Below are positions 45,514 through 54,364 of a stretch of 64,000 nt of DNA, one piece after another. Positions within the stretch are counted from its first letter, which is position 1; each line of letters begins with the position of its first letter. The translations under genes were made by a program, and so were the position numbers. The notes below the pieces were generated by a model. That model ran no database searches, was not told the origin of the DNA, and saw only the letters and a program-made list of their open reading frames with translations. This stretch comes from Deltaproteobacteria bacterium. GTDB lineage: Bacteria; UBA10199; JACPAL01; JAHFST01. The stretch lies in assembly GCA_023265625.1 (NCBI GenBank), contig JAHFST010000012.1, positions 45,166 through 109,165 on the forward strand, read 5' to 3'.

Positions 45514-46891
45514 TTTTTTCCAGTCGTTTGGCAATTTCCTTCCCCACCTTCCAGATATCTCCCGCCCCCAACGTCAAAATCACATCTCCCGGCTGCAACT
45601 GCGACAAAACCAATTCGGGAAGGTCCCAAAGATTGGCGACAAACTCGGTGGCCGGCGATTTTTTCTGAATGGACGCGACCAACACCTCACTGCTGACGCC
45701 TTGAATGGGCTCTTCTCCGGCGGGATAGATTGGAACCATCAATAATCGGTCCACGCCTCCGAAGGCGTTGACAAATTCCTCAAAAAGCGACTTGGTCCGG
45801 CTGTAACGATGCGGTTGAAAGAGCACCCACAGTCGCTCCTTCTTCCAAATACCTCGCACCGCCGCCAACGTGGCCAAAATTTCGGAGGGATGATGGCCAT
45901 AATCATCCACAATCGTCACGCGATTCTCATAAATTCTCTCCAAGCGACGCCCCACCCCGAGAAATCGGGCCAGCGCCTTGCGAATGGCCGCAAATTTAAT
46001 CCCCAACTCAAGACCGACCGCAATCGCCGCCAAGCTATTGAGAATATTATGGCGGCCCGGGAGATTTAAATGAATCTCCCCCAGATTCTGTCCGCGAAAC
46101 TTCACTTGAAACTCCGAGGCCAACCCCAACGAACGAATCCGATGCGCGGTCAAATCAGCCCCCGCCTCCAAACCATAAGTGACCACGCGCTTCGCCACCT
46201 GCCGCTTGATCCGCGCCGCCCACGGATCGTCGTGACAAATAATCACCACCCCGTAAAATGGCACCTTGGCCGCAAAATCGACAAAGGTGCGCTGCAGGGT
46301 TTCAAAATCCCGGTAATGATCCAGATGTTCCTTGTCGATATTGGTAATGACCGCCACAATCGGCGAAAGATGCAGAAAGGATCCGTCCGATTCATCCGCC
46401 TCCGCCACCAAAAACTCCCCCTTGCCCAGCTTGGCGTTGGAGCGGAGGTTTTTCACCTGACCGCCAATCACGGCCGTGGGGTCCAATCCTCCCTCCGTCA
46501 AAACGGCCGCCACCAACGAGGTCGTCGTGGTCTTGCCATGACTCCCGGCGACCGCCACCCCGTATTTCACCCGCATCAACTCCGCCAACAACTCCGCACG
46601 GGCAATAATCGGGATGCCACGACGTTCCGCCTCCTGCAATTCCACATTCGTCTTGGCAATCGCCGAAGAAGTAACGACCACCTGCACATCCGCCAGGTTG
46701 GACGTTTTATGTTTCAGGGCAATCTTGGCCCCATGGCGGCGCAGGCGCGTAATCAAAGGGGACGGCTTGCTATCCGAGCCGCTCACGCGACAGCCCATCG
46801 TGAGCAAAATTTCCGCCAGACCGCTCATGCCGATCCCCCCAATCCCGACAAAATGCACGCTTTGAATGGGCTTATACGTGTGCGAGCTCAC
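45503..46891 (-). CDS. murC: UDP-N-acetylmuramate-L-alanine ligase
   Basis: Adds the first amino acid of the peptide stem. 462 residues. The N-terminal Rossmann part HFVGIGGIGMSGLAEIL binds UDP-MurNAc. The ATP loop is VAGSHGKTTTTSLVAAVL, followed by EADESDGSFL and ITNIDKEHLDHY. The C-terminal ligase domain includes VDDYGHHPSEI. Overlaps murG by 20 bases at its start. Complete and normal in length. Confidence 0.97.
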   Translation of the reverse strand: MSSHTYKPIQSVHFVGIGGIGMSGLAEILLTMGCRVSGSDSKPSPLITRLRRHGAKIALKHKTSNLADVQVVVTSSAIAKTNVELQEAERRGIPIIARAELLAELMRVKYGVAVAGSHGKTTTTSLVAAVLTEGGLDPTAVIGGQVKNLRSNAKLGKGEFLVAEADESDGSFLHLSPIVAVITNIDKEHLDHYRDFETLQRTFVDFAAKVPFYGVVIICHDDPWAARIKRQVAKRVVTYGLEAGADLTAHRIRSLGLASEFQVKFRGQNLGEIHLNLPGRHNILNSLAAIAVGLELGIKFAAIRKALARFLGVGRRLERIYENRVTIVDDYGHHPSEILATLAAVRGIWKKERLWVLFQPHRYSRTKSLFEEFVNAFGGVDRLLMVPIYPAGEEPIQGVSSEVLVASIQKKSPATEFVANLWDLPELVLSQLQPGDVILTLGAGDIWKVGKEIAKRLEKNGS

Positions 46892-47933
46892 AACATTCCT
46901 CCGCGACCTTCATGGCCGCTTTTTTACCCTCTAATTTTTCCAAATTAGCCCGCATGCGCTGGAGCAACTGCTTTTGGCCCATATAAAATAAGATTTTTTT
47001 CACCAGCGACTCTCCGGACAAATCCTGATCCATCATCACCTCGGCGCCACCGGCCTCCACGAGCTGCAAGGCGTTAAATCTTTGATGGTCATCGGCCGCA
47101 TGTGGGTAGGGAATCAGCAAGGCGGGGATGCAAGTCGCCTTCAACTCCGAGATAGTGGCCGCTCCGGCGCGGCTCATCACCAAATCAGCCCGCGCATAAG
47201 CCTGGTCCATCGCCTCGATGAAGGGATAAACCTCATGCCTTATTTTGCTCAGGCGATAGGCGTCACCCACCTCCGCAAAGTCGGCATTCCCTGTTTGATG
47301 GATCATCATGAGCGGCTGTCCCGTAAGCCGCGGTAGGGCCTGCAAGACCGCTTGATTAATCGAACGCGCCCCTTGGCTCCCGCCCAAGATAAGCAGGGTA
47401 AAATACCCGGTCTCTTCTTTTTTAATCTCGATTATTTTTTTTCGGACGGGGGTTCCCGTCATGCTCACCTTGGCCACCGGAAAAAACCGTTCTGTCTCCG
47501 CAAACGCAACAAAGATGCGTTGCACCACCCTCCCCAACATTCGATTGGTGAATCCCGGGATCGCGTTGGGTTCCAACAAGGCCCTCGGCAATCGCAAACT
47601 CAACGCCGCTAAAATCACCGGCCCGGAGCTATACCCACCCACGCCAAAAACCAGATCGGGCGCAAATTTTGCCAAAATCCGGCGGGCCTCCAAAATTTCC
47701 CGCGGGAGGGTCAGCACGGTCTTCAGGCGTTCCCGCCAGCCGGCCCCCTTGATGCGTCCCACGTTGAGCGACACATGATCCAATCCTGCCTTTTGCAAAA
47801 TTTCCCCCTCCAGTTGACGATCCGATCCGATAAACAGACTCACGGTATCCCGCAATTCCTGCATCGCCTCCACCACGGCAATCGCCGGAAAAATATGGCC
47901 TCCCGTCCCCCCCGCTGCGATCGCAATTCTCAT
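46872..47933 (-). CDS. murG: lipid II synthase MurG (GlcNAc transferase)
   Basis: Peripheral inner-membrane glycosyltransferase turning lipid I into lipid II. 353 residues from ATG 47933, giving MRIAIAAGGTGGHIFPA, the canonical donor loop. The start overlaps the ftsW stop as TGATG with AAGG upstream; the longer open frame to 47978 is rejected. Further motifs: LLEPNAIPGFTNRML, LILGGSQGARSINQAV and MSRAGAATISELKA. In operon between ftsW and murC. Confidence 0.96.
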   Translation of the reverse strand: MRIAIAAGGTGGHIFPAIAVVEAMQELRDTVSLFIGSDRQLEGEILQKAGLDHVSLNVGRIKGAGWRERLKTVLTLPREILEARRILAKFAPDLVFGVGGYSSGPVILAALSLRLPRALLEPNAIPGFTNRMLGRVVQRIFVAFAETERFFPVAKVSMTGTPVRKKIIEIKKEETGYFTLLILGGSQGARSINQAVLQALPRLTGQPLMMIHQTGNADFAEVGDAYRLSKIRHEVYPFIEAMDQAYARADLVMSRAGAATISELKATCIPALLIPYPHAADDHQRFNALQLVEAGGAEVMMDQDLSGESLVKKILFYMGQKQLLQRMRANLEKLEGKKAAMKVAEECCELAHV

Positions 47934-49024
47934 CACACCTTCCCCTGCGAAGAAATATTGAGCAAAATCCCGACACAAAACAACGAAACCACCATCGAGG
48001 TCCCCCCATAGCTAATAAAAGGAAGCGGGAGCCCCTTCGTGGGGAACAAGCCCATCACGACCCCCATGTTAAACACCGCCTGGAACCCGATCATGGTCCC
48101 AATACCCAGGGCGAGATAACGGGAAAAAAGATCGGGGGCCTTGACCACAATACGCAGGGCTCGAAACAACCAGATCAAAAAAAGGGTCATGATGGCAAAG
48201 GTCCCCAACAACCCCAGCTCTTCCCCAATGACGGAAAAAATAAAATCCGTATGGGCCTCGGGCAGATAAAATAGTTTTTGTTTTCCCTCTCCAAGACCCT
48301 GGCCAAAAAAATTGCCCGAATGAAAGGCCACATAGGATTGGATAATCTGAAACCCGGCCCCCTTTTCGTGCGCCCAGGGATTCAAAAAGGCCAAAATGCG
48401 CCGACGCCGATACCCTTCCGAGGCAATCAACATATACAAGGCGGGCAGCGACAATAAAAATTCGGAAAACAAAAAGGACAGGCGGGCCCCGCCCACATAC
48501 ATCAGGGCAAAAAATGTCACTGCCATCACCGCCCCATTGCCCAAATCCTTACCCAACAACACCAAGCCAATCAGGAGACCCGCCAAAACCGTGGGCGGCA
48601 TAAATCCAACCGCAAAGGCCTTTATTTTTTCTTTTTTCTTGCTCAGGACATAGGACAAGAAAAAAATCAGGGCGAGCTTGGCAAACTCCGAGGGTTGCAG
48701 TGATACGGGGCCCAACCGGAGCCATCGGGTCGCGCCTCCCACCCGAGATCCAAGCGAGGGGATAAAAACGGCGAGCATCAACACCAACGTAACGCCCAGA
48801 AAGGGATAAACCATTTTTTGAAAAATCTTCAGCGGCAATAAACGGGCAACCACCAGGCCAATCATGCCCAAAACAACCGCCGCCAATTCTCGTTTGAGAA
48901 AATAGAGACTGTCATGCATCCGCTCCTTCGCCAATATGGCGGAGGCGGAGTAGATCATGGTCAGACCCAACCCCACGAGGAGGAGGGTCATGAGCAGAAG
49001 AGTGTAATCAAAGTGACGTTTCAT
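47933..49024 (-). CDS. ftsW: SEDS-family peptidoglycan polymerase FtsW
   Basis: 363 residues, about ten membrane helices. Septal glycosyltransferase paired with FtsI. SEDS signatures: GSRVGGATRWLRLGPVSLQPSEFAKLALIFFLSY, the catalytic-loop Asp region GKDLGNGAVMAVTF, and the C-terminal SYGGTSMVVSLFCVGILLNIS. The N-terminal cytoplasmic tail is very short (MKRHFDY). Start overlaps the murD stop by four bases (ATGA). Confidence 0.95.
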   Translation of the reverse strand: MKRHFDYTLLLMTLLLVGLGLTMIYSASAILAKERMHDSLYFLKRELAAVVLGMIGLVVARLLPLKIFQKMVYPFLGVTLVLMLAVFIPSLGSRVGGATRWLRLGPVSLQPSEFAKLALIFFLSYVLSKKKEKIKAFAVGFMPPTVLAGLLIGLVLLGKDLGNGAVMAVTFFALMYVGGARLSFLFSEFLLSLPALYMLIASEGYRRRRILAFLNPWAHEKGAGFQIIQSYVAFHSGNFFGQGLGEGKQKLFYLPEAHTDFIFSVIGEELGLLGTFAIMTLFLIWLFRALRIVVKAPDLFSRYLALGIGTMIGFQAVFNMGVVMGLFPTKGLPLPFISYGGTSMVVSLFCVGILLNISSQGKV

Positions 49025-50424
49025 AATCCCTTCACCAACTTTTGAAACAAATCCCCACGCTCCTTGTAATCCTTGAATTGGTCAAAACTGGAGCAGGCCG
49101 GCGAGAGCAACACCACATCTCCCGACACCGCCATTCGCGCCGCCGAAGGGAGGGCCGTCTCTAAACGAATCGACTCGCTGACCGGAACAACCCCCTTGAA
49201 CTCGCGCGCCATGGCAACCTTGGCCTCGCCAATCAGAAAAAGATGCTTTACTTTCTTCCCCATCATCTCCCGCAACGGGGCATAGCTCCCCCCTTTTTCC
49301 TTACCCCCGGCAATGAGCAACACCGAATGGTCGGGGAAACCCTCCAAGGCCCGGATCACCGCATCCACATTGGTGCCCTTGGAATCGTCATAGTAGCGAA
49401 CGCCGCCACACTCCCGGACTAATTCAATCCGGTGCGGCAAACCCCGAAAAACCCCCAACGTCTTTTGAATGGATTTCTGTTCCACCCCGCAAAATCGGGC
49501 GGCGGCCACCGAGGCCATGATATTTTCCACGTTGTGTTGGCCGACCAATGTAACGCGGTCCAAAGGATAGGCCTCCGTGGCACGACCGTTGCGGTACAAA
49601 ATTTGATTATCGATATACTGTAGGGGCAGACCCGTGTGTCTGCCCCGGGTACGGCCACCGGGATTGGGGCGCACACATGGGTGCGCCCCTACAGATGAAA
49701 ACCCGATTTTTTTGGCCTTCACCTTCTTCATCCCTTGCCGACACCAAGAATCATTCTGATTATAAATCGCCAAATCTCGGCTCGTCTGCCGAGAAAAAAT
49801 CCGATACTTGGCCCGGGCGTAGGCCTCCATACTGGCGTAACGATCCAAATGGTCCTCCGTCACATTCAACAAAACGGCGACGCGGGGATGAAAACGATCC
49901 ACCGTTTCCAGTTGATAACTAGAAACCTCCGCCACCACCCAATCCAGTTTCCTACCCTCCATCACCACCTCCACCAACGGCTTGCCAATATTGCCCGCCA
50001 CTTCAACCTTTTTGCCACCGCGCCCCAACAACTCACCCAACAAAGTCGTCGTCGTCTTGCCATTGGTCCCGGTCACCGCTATGACGGGGGGCTGCAAAAA
50101 TCGCGCGGCCAATTCCAATTCCCCCAAAATCGGGATCTTGTTGTGGGCGGCCCGTTGCAAGCCCTCCCCCCAGGGAACTCCGGGAGAAACAACGATCAGA
50201 TCCCGGCCATCGAAAATCTCCGGCGGATGTTTGCCAAAATGGCATTCCAGACCCCGTAGGGGCGATCGAGGCTGGTCCGCCTCCGGCGGATGCCGCGCCC
50301 CCCCCACATCGGCCTTCAAATCGGTCACCGCCACCTTGGCCCCGGCATCTTTCAAAAATTCGACAGCCGCCAGGCCCGATTTGCCCAGTCCAACCACCAG
50401 CACCTTTTTGTTCTTTAATTTCAT
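49021..50424 (-). CDS. murD: UDP-MurNAc-L-alanine-D-glutamate ligase with two in-frame palindromic insertions
   Basis: Adds D-glutamate, supplied by MurI, to the stem. 467 residues, longer than E. coli MurD (438). Motifs: VLVVGLGKSGLAAVEFL, VAVTGTNGKTTTTLLGELL, NVTEDHLDRYASMEAYARAK and YYDDSKGTNVDAVIRAL. The extra length lies largely in two palindrome-encoded segments: VGGARHPPEADQPRSPLRG at about residues 41-59 and a 25-residue stretch starting VGAHPCVRPNPGG before the central-domain end. Both avoid the catalytic motifs. Overlaps ftsW by ATGA. Confidence 0.95.
   Translation of the reverse strand: MKLKNKKVLVVGLGKSGLAAVEFLKDAGAKVAVTDLKADVGGARHPPEADQPRSPLRGLECHFGKHPPEIFDGRDLIVVSPGVPWGEGLQRAAHNKIPILGELELAARFLQPPVIAVTGTNGKTTTTLLGELLGRGGKKVEVAGNIGKPLVEVVMEGRKLDWVVAEVSSYQLETVDRFHPRVAVLLNVTEDHLDRYASMEAYARAKYRIFSRQTSRDLAIYNQNDSWCRQGMKKVKAKKIGFSSVGAHPCVRPNPGGRTRGRHTGLPLQYIDNQILYRNGRATEAYPLDRVTLVGQHNVENIMASVAAARFCGVEQKSIQKTLGVFRGLPHRIELVRECGGVRYYDDSKGTNVDAVIRALEGFPDHSVLLIAGGKEKGGSYAPLREMMGKKVKHLFLIGEAKVAMAREFKGVVPVSESIRLETALPSAARMAVSGDVVLLSPACSSFDQFKDYKERGDLFQKLVKGL
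49618..49694. repeat. 77-bp double-hairpin palindromic element translated inside murD
   Basis: Outer arms CTGTAGGGGC and GCCCCTACAG are perfect. They enclose two stems: GGGGCAGAC...GTCTGCCCC and GGGGCGCACA...TGTGCGCCCC-like. On the gene strand it reads VGAHPCVRPNPGG...GLPLQ. It is the longest copy in the window. Confidence 0.88.
50256..50307. repeat. degenerate palindromic element translated inside murD
   Basis: The left arm GTAGGGGCG is intact. The right arm has drifted to CGCGCCCCCCCCAC, and the middle holds a small GTCCGCC/GGCGGAT stem. It encodes VGGARHPPEADQPRSPLRG in MurD. It looks like an older, mutated family member. Confidence 0.6.
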
Positions 50425-50444
50425 GTGGCATCAATTCCAATCCC

Positions 50445-50474
50445 TGCAGGGCGACCCACCGGGTCGCCCCTACA
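50445..50474. repeat. palindromic element between mraY and murD
   Basis: CTGCAGGGCGACCC, loop ACC, GGGTCGCCCCTACA. The stem has nine perfect pairs. It fills the 51-base gap between the mraY stop and the murD start, one of the few non-overlapping junctions of the cluster. Confidence 0.8.
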
Positions 50475-50475
50475 A

Positions 50476-51552
50476 TCACCGCAATTTCAATGTCGACAAC
50501 GCCAGCAACGCCAAAATGAATGAAATAATCCAAAATCGAACAATGACCTTAGGCTCTTCCCACCCCTTCAATTCGAAATGATGATGAATCGGGGCCATGC
50601 GAAACAGCCGCTTTCCCGTTAACTTGAAGGAAATAACTTGCGTGATCACCGAGACCGCTTCCAAAACAAAAATTCCGCCCACAATAACGAGTAAGATCTC
50701 ATTCTTGGTCATCAAGGCCACCAAGCCCAAGGCCCCGCCGAGCGGGAGGGAACCCACGTCCCCCATAAAAATTTCCGCCGGGTAGGTGTTGAACCACAGA
50801 AAACCAATCAGGGCCCCCACCACCGCCGCACAAAAAACCGTCAACTCTCCCACCCCGACAATGTGCGGGATCTGTAAATAGGCCGCAATTTTGACATGCC
50901 CCCCCAGATAGGCCAAGACGGCATAAGTCATGTAGGAAGTCACCAGCGGGCCGGAAGCCAGGCCATCGAGACCATCCGTGAGATTCACCGCGTTGGAGGC
51001 TCCGACCACCACCAGTAAGGCAAAGGGGATGTAAACCCATCCCAGGTCCGGCTGAACGGATTTAAAGAACGGAAACGCCAGCCGGCTCTCAACCGTCGAA
51101 AAGTGATACAACAGCGTGGCCGCCCCCGCCGCGAAGAAAAATTGCAGGATCAGTTTGTAGCGACCCTGCAAACCGCGCGACGACCCATAACGCAACTTGC
51201 GATAATCGTCCCAAAATCCGATCCCGGCGTAACTGATAAAAATAAGCAGGGCGAGCCACACAAAAAGGATCTCAAAATTCATCCAAAGCAGGGTCGAGAC
51301 CAAAACGCAGAGCAGGATCAAGATCCCGCCCATGGTCGGCGTCCCCGTCTTGACCAGGTGACTCTTGGGTCCATCGTCACGAATCACCTGGGTTACCTGC
51401 CAGCGTTGCATGATCAAAATCTGGAGTCTTCCCAAAATCCCGTAGAGAAACAATCCGGTAAACAAGGCCCCAAACGAACGGACGGTGATGTATTTGAAGA
51501 TATTAAAAAAGATATTTTGATCCGCCAAGGGATAGAGAAGATAGTAAAACAT
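50476..51552 (-). CDS. mraY: phospho-MurNAc-pentapeptide translocase
   Basis: Inner-membrane enzyme that makes lipid I on undecaprenyl phosphate. 358 residues, about ten membrane helices. Motifs: KTGTPTMGGILILL, GFWDDYRKLRYG with the Asp pair, NAVNLTDGLDGLASG, GFLWFNTYPAEIFMGDVGSLPLGGALG and the loop-E histidines MAPIHHHFELKGWEE. One base separates it from murF. Confidence 0.97.
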   Translation of the reverse strand: MFYYLLYPLADQNIFFNIFKYITVRSFGALFTGLFLYGILGRLQILIMQRWQVTQVIRDDGPKSHLVKTGTPTMGGILILLCVLVSTLLWMNFEILFVWLALLIFISYAGIGFWDDYRKLRYGSSRGLQGRYKLILQFFFAAGAATLLYHFSTVESRLAFPFFKSVQPDLGWVYIPFALLVVVGASNAVNLTDGLDGLASGPLVTSYMTYAVLAYLGGHVKIAAYLQIPHIVGVGELTVFCAAVVGALIGFLWFNTYPAEIFMGDVGSLPLGGALGLVALMTKNEILLVIVGGIFVLEAVSVITQVISFKLTGKRLFRMAPIHHHFELKGWEEPKVIVRFWIISFILALLALSTLKLR

Positions 51553-52914
51553 CTAGTGAGCCCTCCTAAGAAACTCGGTCACCCGCTCCATTTGCATGCC
51601 CCGTGAGCCTTTGATCAAAACGAGGTCTCCCTTGCGCAGGGAAACCGGCCAGTGCGCTAACAAGCCGGCCACATCCAAAAATGCGGCGGCTTGAGTCTTG
51701 GAACGCGTCACCCCCTGAACCACCTGTTTGGACCATTGGCCCACGGCCATCACCCAATCGATGCCAAGGCTGTTGATTTCGGCCCCAAGATCCTGATGGC
51801 CTTGGGCCGCATAATCACCCAGTTCCAACATGTCTCCCAAGACGGCGATCCGACGACGCGCCGGGCACTCAGAGAGCAAGATCAACGCCGCCTTCATCGA
51901 GTCGGGATTGGCATTGTAGGTATCGTTGATGATTTGAACGCCACCCATCTTGATCGATTCCATCCGTTTTGCGGGCATGTGAAACGCGGCCAAGGCCTGT
52001 TTCATCTTGGCAACACCCACCCCGTAATGGCTGCCAACCGCCAAGGCCGCGAGCGCGTTGGAGATATTTTGCCGACCCGGAACCCGCAGGGTCACTGTAG
52101 GGGCAGGTTTTAAACCTGCCCCTGCAACCGAGAAACGACTCCCCTTCAAACCCAAACTTTTAATTTTACCCGCCCGCAAGTCCCCCCGCTTTTGACCGAA
52201 GGTCATCACACGCACGTGCGTCCTTTTCGCCAAAGCGAGCACGTAGGGATCATCGGCGTTCAAGATCGCCAAACCATTCGAGGGCAATCGGCCCAACAAT
52301 TCCCCCTTGGCCGCCGCCACCCCCGAGAGATCTTTCAAGCCCGCCAAGTGGGCGCGGCCGATATTGGTGATCACCCCAACCTCCGGCCCGGCGATCTCGG
52401 CCAAACGGTCAATCTCGCCCGGGGCATTCATCCCCATCTCGAGGACGATGAGCTGAATCTTATGATGCAGGCGAAACAGGGTGAGAGGGAGACCGATCAG
52501 GTTGTTAAAATTGCCCTCCGTCTGCAAGACCCGGTATTTTTTGGAGAGAACCTGGGACACCATATCCTTGGTGGTGGTCTTGCCATTCGAACCCGTGATC
52601 GCCACCACCGGGGCCTTAAAACGCCGCCGCCAGTTCGCCGCCAAATCGCCCAGGGCACGCAAGGTGTCGGGCACGCAAATTAAATTTTTACCCCCGGAAA
52701 ATCGCCCCGGTTCAATCACGGCCCCCTGTGCCCCCTTGGCAAAGACTTCCGGCAAATGGGCATGACCATCACGCTCGCCTTTTAAGGCGAAAAAAATATC
52801 GCCCTTGCGAATGGTCCGCGAGTCTGTCGAGACCCCGGTCATTTTGTCTTGGGCAGAACCGTTCATTAACTCTCCCTCAATGGCCTGAACCACCTCACCG
52901 ATCGTTAACTTCAT
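51553..52914 (-). CDS. murF: UDP-MurNAc-tripeptide-D-Ala-D-Ala ligase with in-frame palindromic insertion
   Basis: Adds the D-Ala-D-Ala made by Ddl. 453 residues. Motifs: GVSTDSRTIRKGDIFFALKG, VAITGSNGKTTTKDMVSQVL, LEMGMNAPGEIDRL, ITNIGRAHLAGL and NDTYNANPDSMKAAL. Between SRFSV and the VPGRQNISNALAA motif a palindrome-encoded loop AGAGLKPAPTVT is present, in a part that varies among MurF proteins. Overlaps murE by four bases. Confidence 0.96.
   Translation of the reverse strand: MKLTIGEVVQAIEGELMNGSAQDKMTGVSTDSRTIRKGDIFFALKGERDGHAHLPEVFAKGAQGAVIEPGRFSGGKNLICVPDTLRALGDLAANWRRRFKAPVVAITGSNGKTTTKDMVSQVLSKKYRVLQTEGNFNNLIGLPLTLFRLHHKIQLIVLEMGMNAPGEIDRLAEIAGPEVGVITNIGRAHLAGLKDLSGVAAAKGELLGRLPSNGLAILNADDPYVLALAKRTHVRVMTFGQKRGDLRAGKIKSLGLKGSRFSVAGAGLKPAPTVTLRVPGRQNISNALAALAVGSHYGVGVAKMKQALAAFHMPAKRMESIKMGGVQIINDTYNANPDSMKAALILLSECPARRRIAVLGDMLELGDYAAQGHQDLGAEINSLGIDWVMAVGQWSKQVVQGVTRSKTQAAAFLDVAGLLAHWPVSLRKGDLVLIKGSRGMQMERVTEFLRRAH
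52095..52125. repeat. palindromic element translated inside murF
   Basis: CTGTAGGGGCAGGTTT and AAACCTGCCCCTGCA pair over nearly their whole length with a one-base centre. It is in frame and encodes GAGLKPAPT on the murF strand. Confidence 0.86.
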
Positions 52915-54362
52915 AAAAATTTACGCAACATTTCCTGATCGCTAAAATGAACCTTCTGCGTCCCCATAATTTGGTAATCCTCATGTCCCTTGCCCGCCAC
53001 CAACAGCGTATCGCCTGACTGAGCCAATTGCAGGGCGGTACTCAACGCCTGTTCCCGATCAGGCACCACTTGAAATGAGCCCAAGCCATGCATCCCCTGG
53101 GTAATCTCAGAAATAACCTGGTTGGGATCTTCAGTGCGGGGATTGTCCGAAGTCACAATGACCTGATCCGACCCGCGAGCCGCCGCCGTTCCCATCAGAG
53201 GCCGTTTGCTGCGATCACGATCCCCCCCGCAACCAAAAACCGTCAACAAACGACCCTTGGTGAGAGGTCGCAACTCCTGCAGGACCCGTGTTAGGGCATC
53301 TGGTGTGTGGGCGTAATCCACAAAGATTTGCAGACCGCGTTGATTATCAATCCTCTCAAGCCGCCCAGGCACCCCGCGTAAATTTTTGAGGCCGGCCAAA
53401 ATAGCCTCATCGGAGATATCCAATCCGTGGGCGATCCCCACCGCCAGCAAAATATTTTCCAGATTGAATGTGCCAATCAGCGGTGATTCAAGATCGAGAA
53501 CTTTACCCCCTAACAAAACCTGGGCCAAAATTCCCTCGGGCCGCAATTCATAGGAACTGGGACGGAGATCACAAGTTCCCCCAAAACCCACGGTAAGCGT
53601 TGTGCCTGGATAATTTTTGGCAATAACCGCGCTGCGCGGATCGTCTCCGTTCACCACGGCCAACCGCTTGGGTTTGGCGCTCGTGGCCAGATGATGGGTA
53701 AAGAGCCGAAGCTTGGAGGCAAAGTAATGATCCAACGAGGGGTGATAGTCCAAATGATCCTGGGTCAAATTGGTAAAGGCTGCCACATCAAAATGCACCC
53801 CAAAAACCCGTCCTTGATCCAAGGCATGAGACGAAACCTCCATCACCACATCGGTCACACCCTCCGCCACCATGTCCCGAAAGTGCCGCTGTAAATCAGC
53901 CGCATCGGGTGTGGTATTGGGGGCCGGGATTATTTTACCTGACCGGCGATAGTTGATCGTCCCAAGCACCGCCACTTGGCGCCCTGCGGCCTGCAGGATT
54001 GATTCCAAAAGATAGGTCAGTGTCGTCTTGCCATTGGTCCCAGTAATCCCAATCACGCGCAACTTCCGTGACGGCTCCTGATAAAAGCAACTCGCCAGTT
54101 GTGCCAAGGCGACACGAGCGTCTGCCACCACAACCTGGGGGATTGGGTCCGATATCGCCTGTTCAACCACGAGACCCGCCACCCCCTGACGAACCACTTC
54201 GGGAAGAAACCGATGCCCGTCCACCTGATGACCGCGAACCGCTACAAAAAGGGCCCCAGGAACCGCCTGGCGAGAATCGTGAGTCAAGGATTTAACCGCT
54301 ACGTTCATGTCACCTCGCGTTTCCAACACCGTTAAGCCGCGTATCAGCTCAGACAATTTCAT
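52911..54362 (-). CDS. murE: UDP-MurNAc-L-Ala-D-Glu-meso-diaminopimelate ligase
   Basis: Adds the third stem residue. 483 residues from ATG 54362 (GTG 54368, overlapping the ftsI stop, is the alternative). Motifs: SLTHDSRQAVPGALFVAVRG, IGITGTNGKTTLTYLLESIL, NLTQDHLDYH and FVDYAHTPDAL. The specificity loop reads SDNPRTEDP; DNPR is the signature of meso-diaminopimelate enzymes, so the cell wall is of the mDAP type. No palindromic element is present in this gene. Confidence 0.96.
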   Translation of the reverse strand: MKLSELIRGLTVLETRGDMNVAVKSLTHDSRQAVPGALFVAVRGHQVDGHRFLPEVVRQGVAGLVVEQAISDPIPQVVVADARVALAQLASCFYQEPSRKLRVIGITGTNGKTTLTYLLESILQAAGRQVAVLGTINYRRSGKIIPAPNTTPDAADLQRHFRDMVAEGVTDVVMEVSSHALDQGRVFGVHFDVAAFTNLTQDHLDYHPSLDHYFASKLRLFTHHLATSAKPKRLAVVNGDDPRSAVIAKNYPGTTLTVGFGGTCDLRPSSYELRPEGILAQVLLGGKVLDLESPLIGTFNLENILLAVGIAHGLDISDEAILAGLKNLRGVPGRLERIDNQRGLQIFVDYAHTPDALTRVLQELRPLTKGRLLTVFGCGGDRDRSKRPLMGTAAARGSDQVIVTSDNPRTEDPNQVISEITQGMHGLGSFQVVPDREQALSTALQLAQSGDTLLVAGKGHEDYQIMGTQKVHFSDQEMLRKFL

Positions 54363-54364
54363 GA

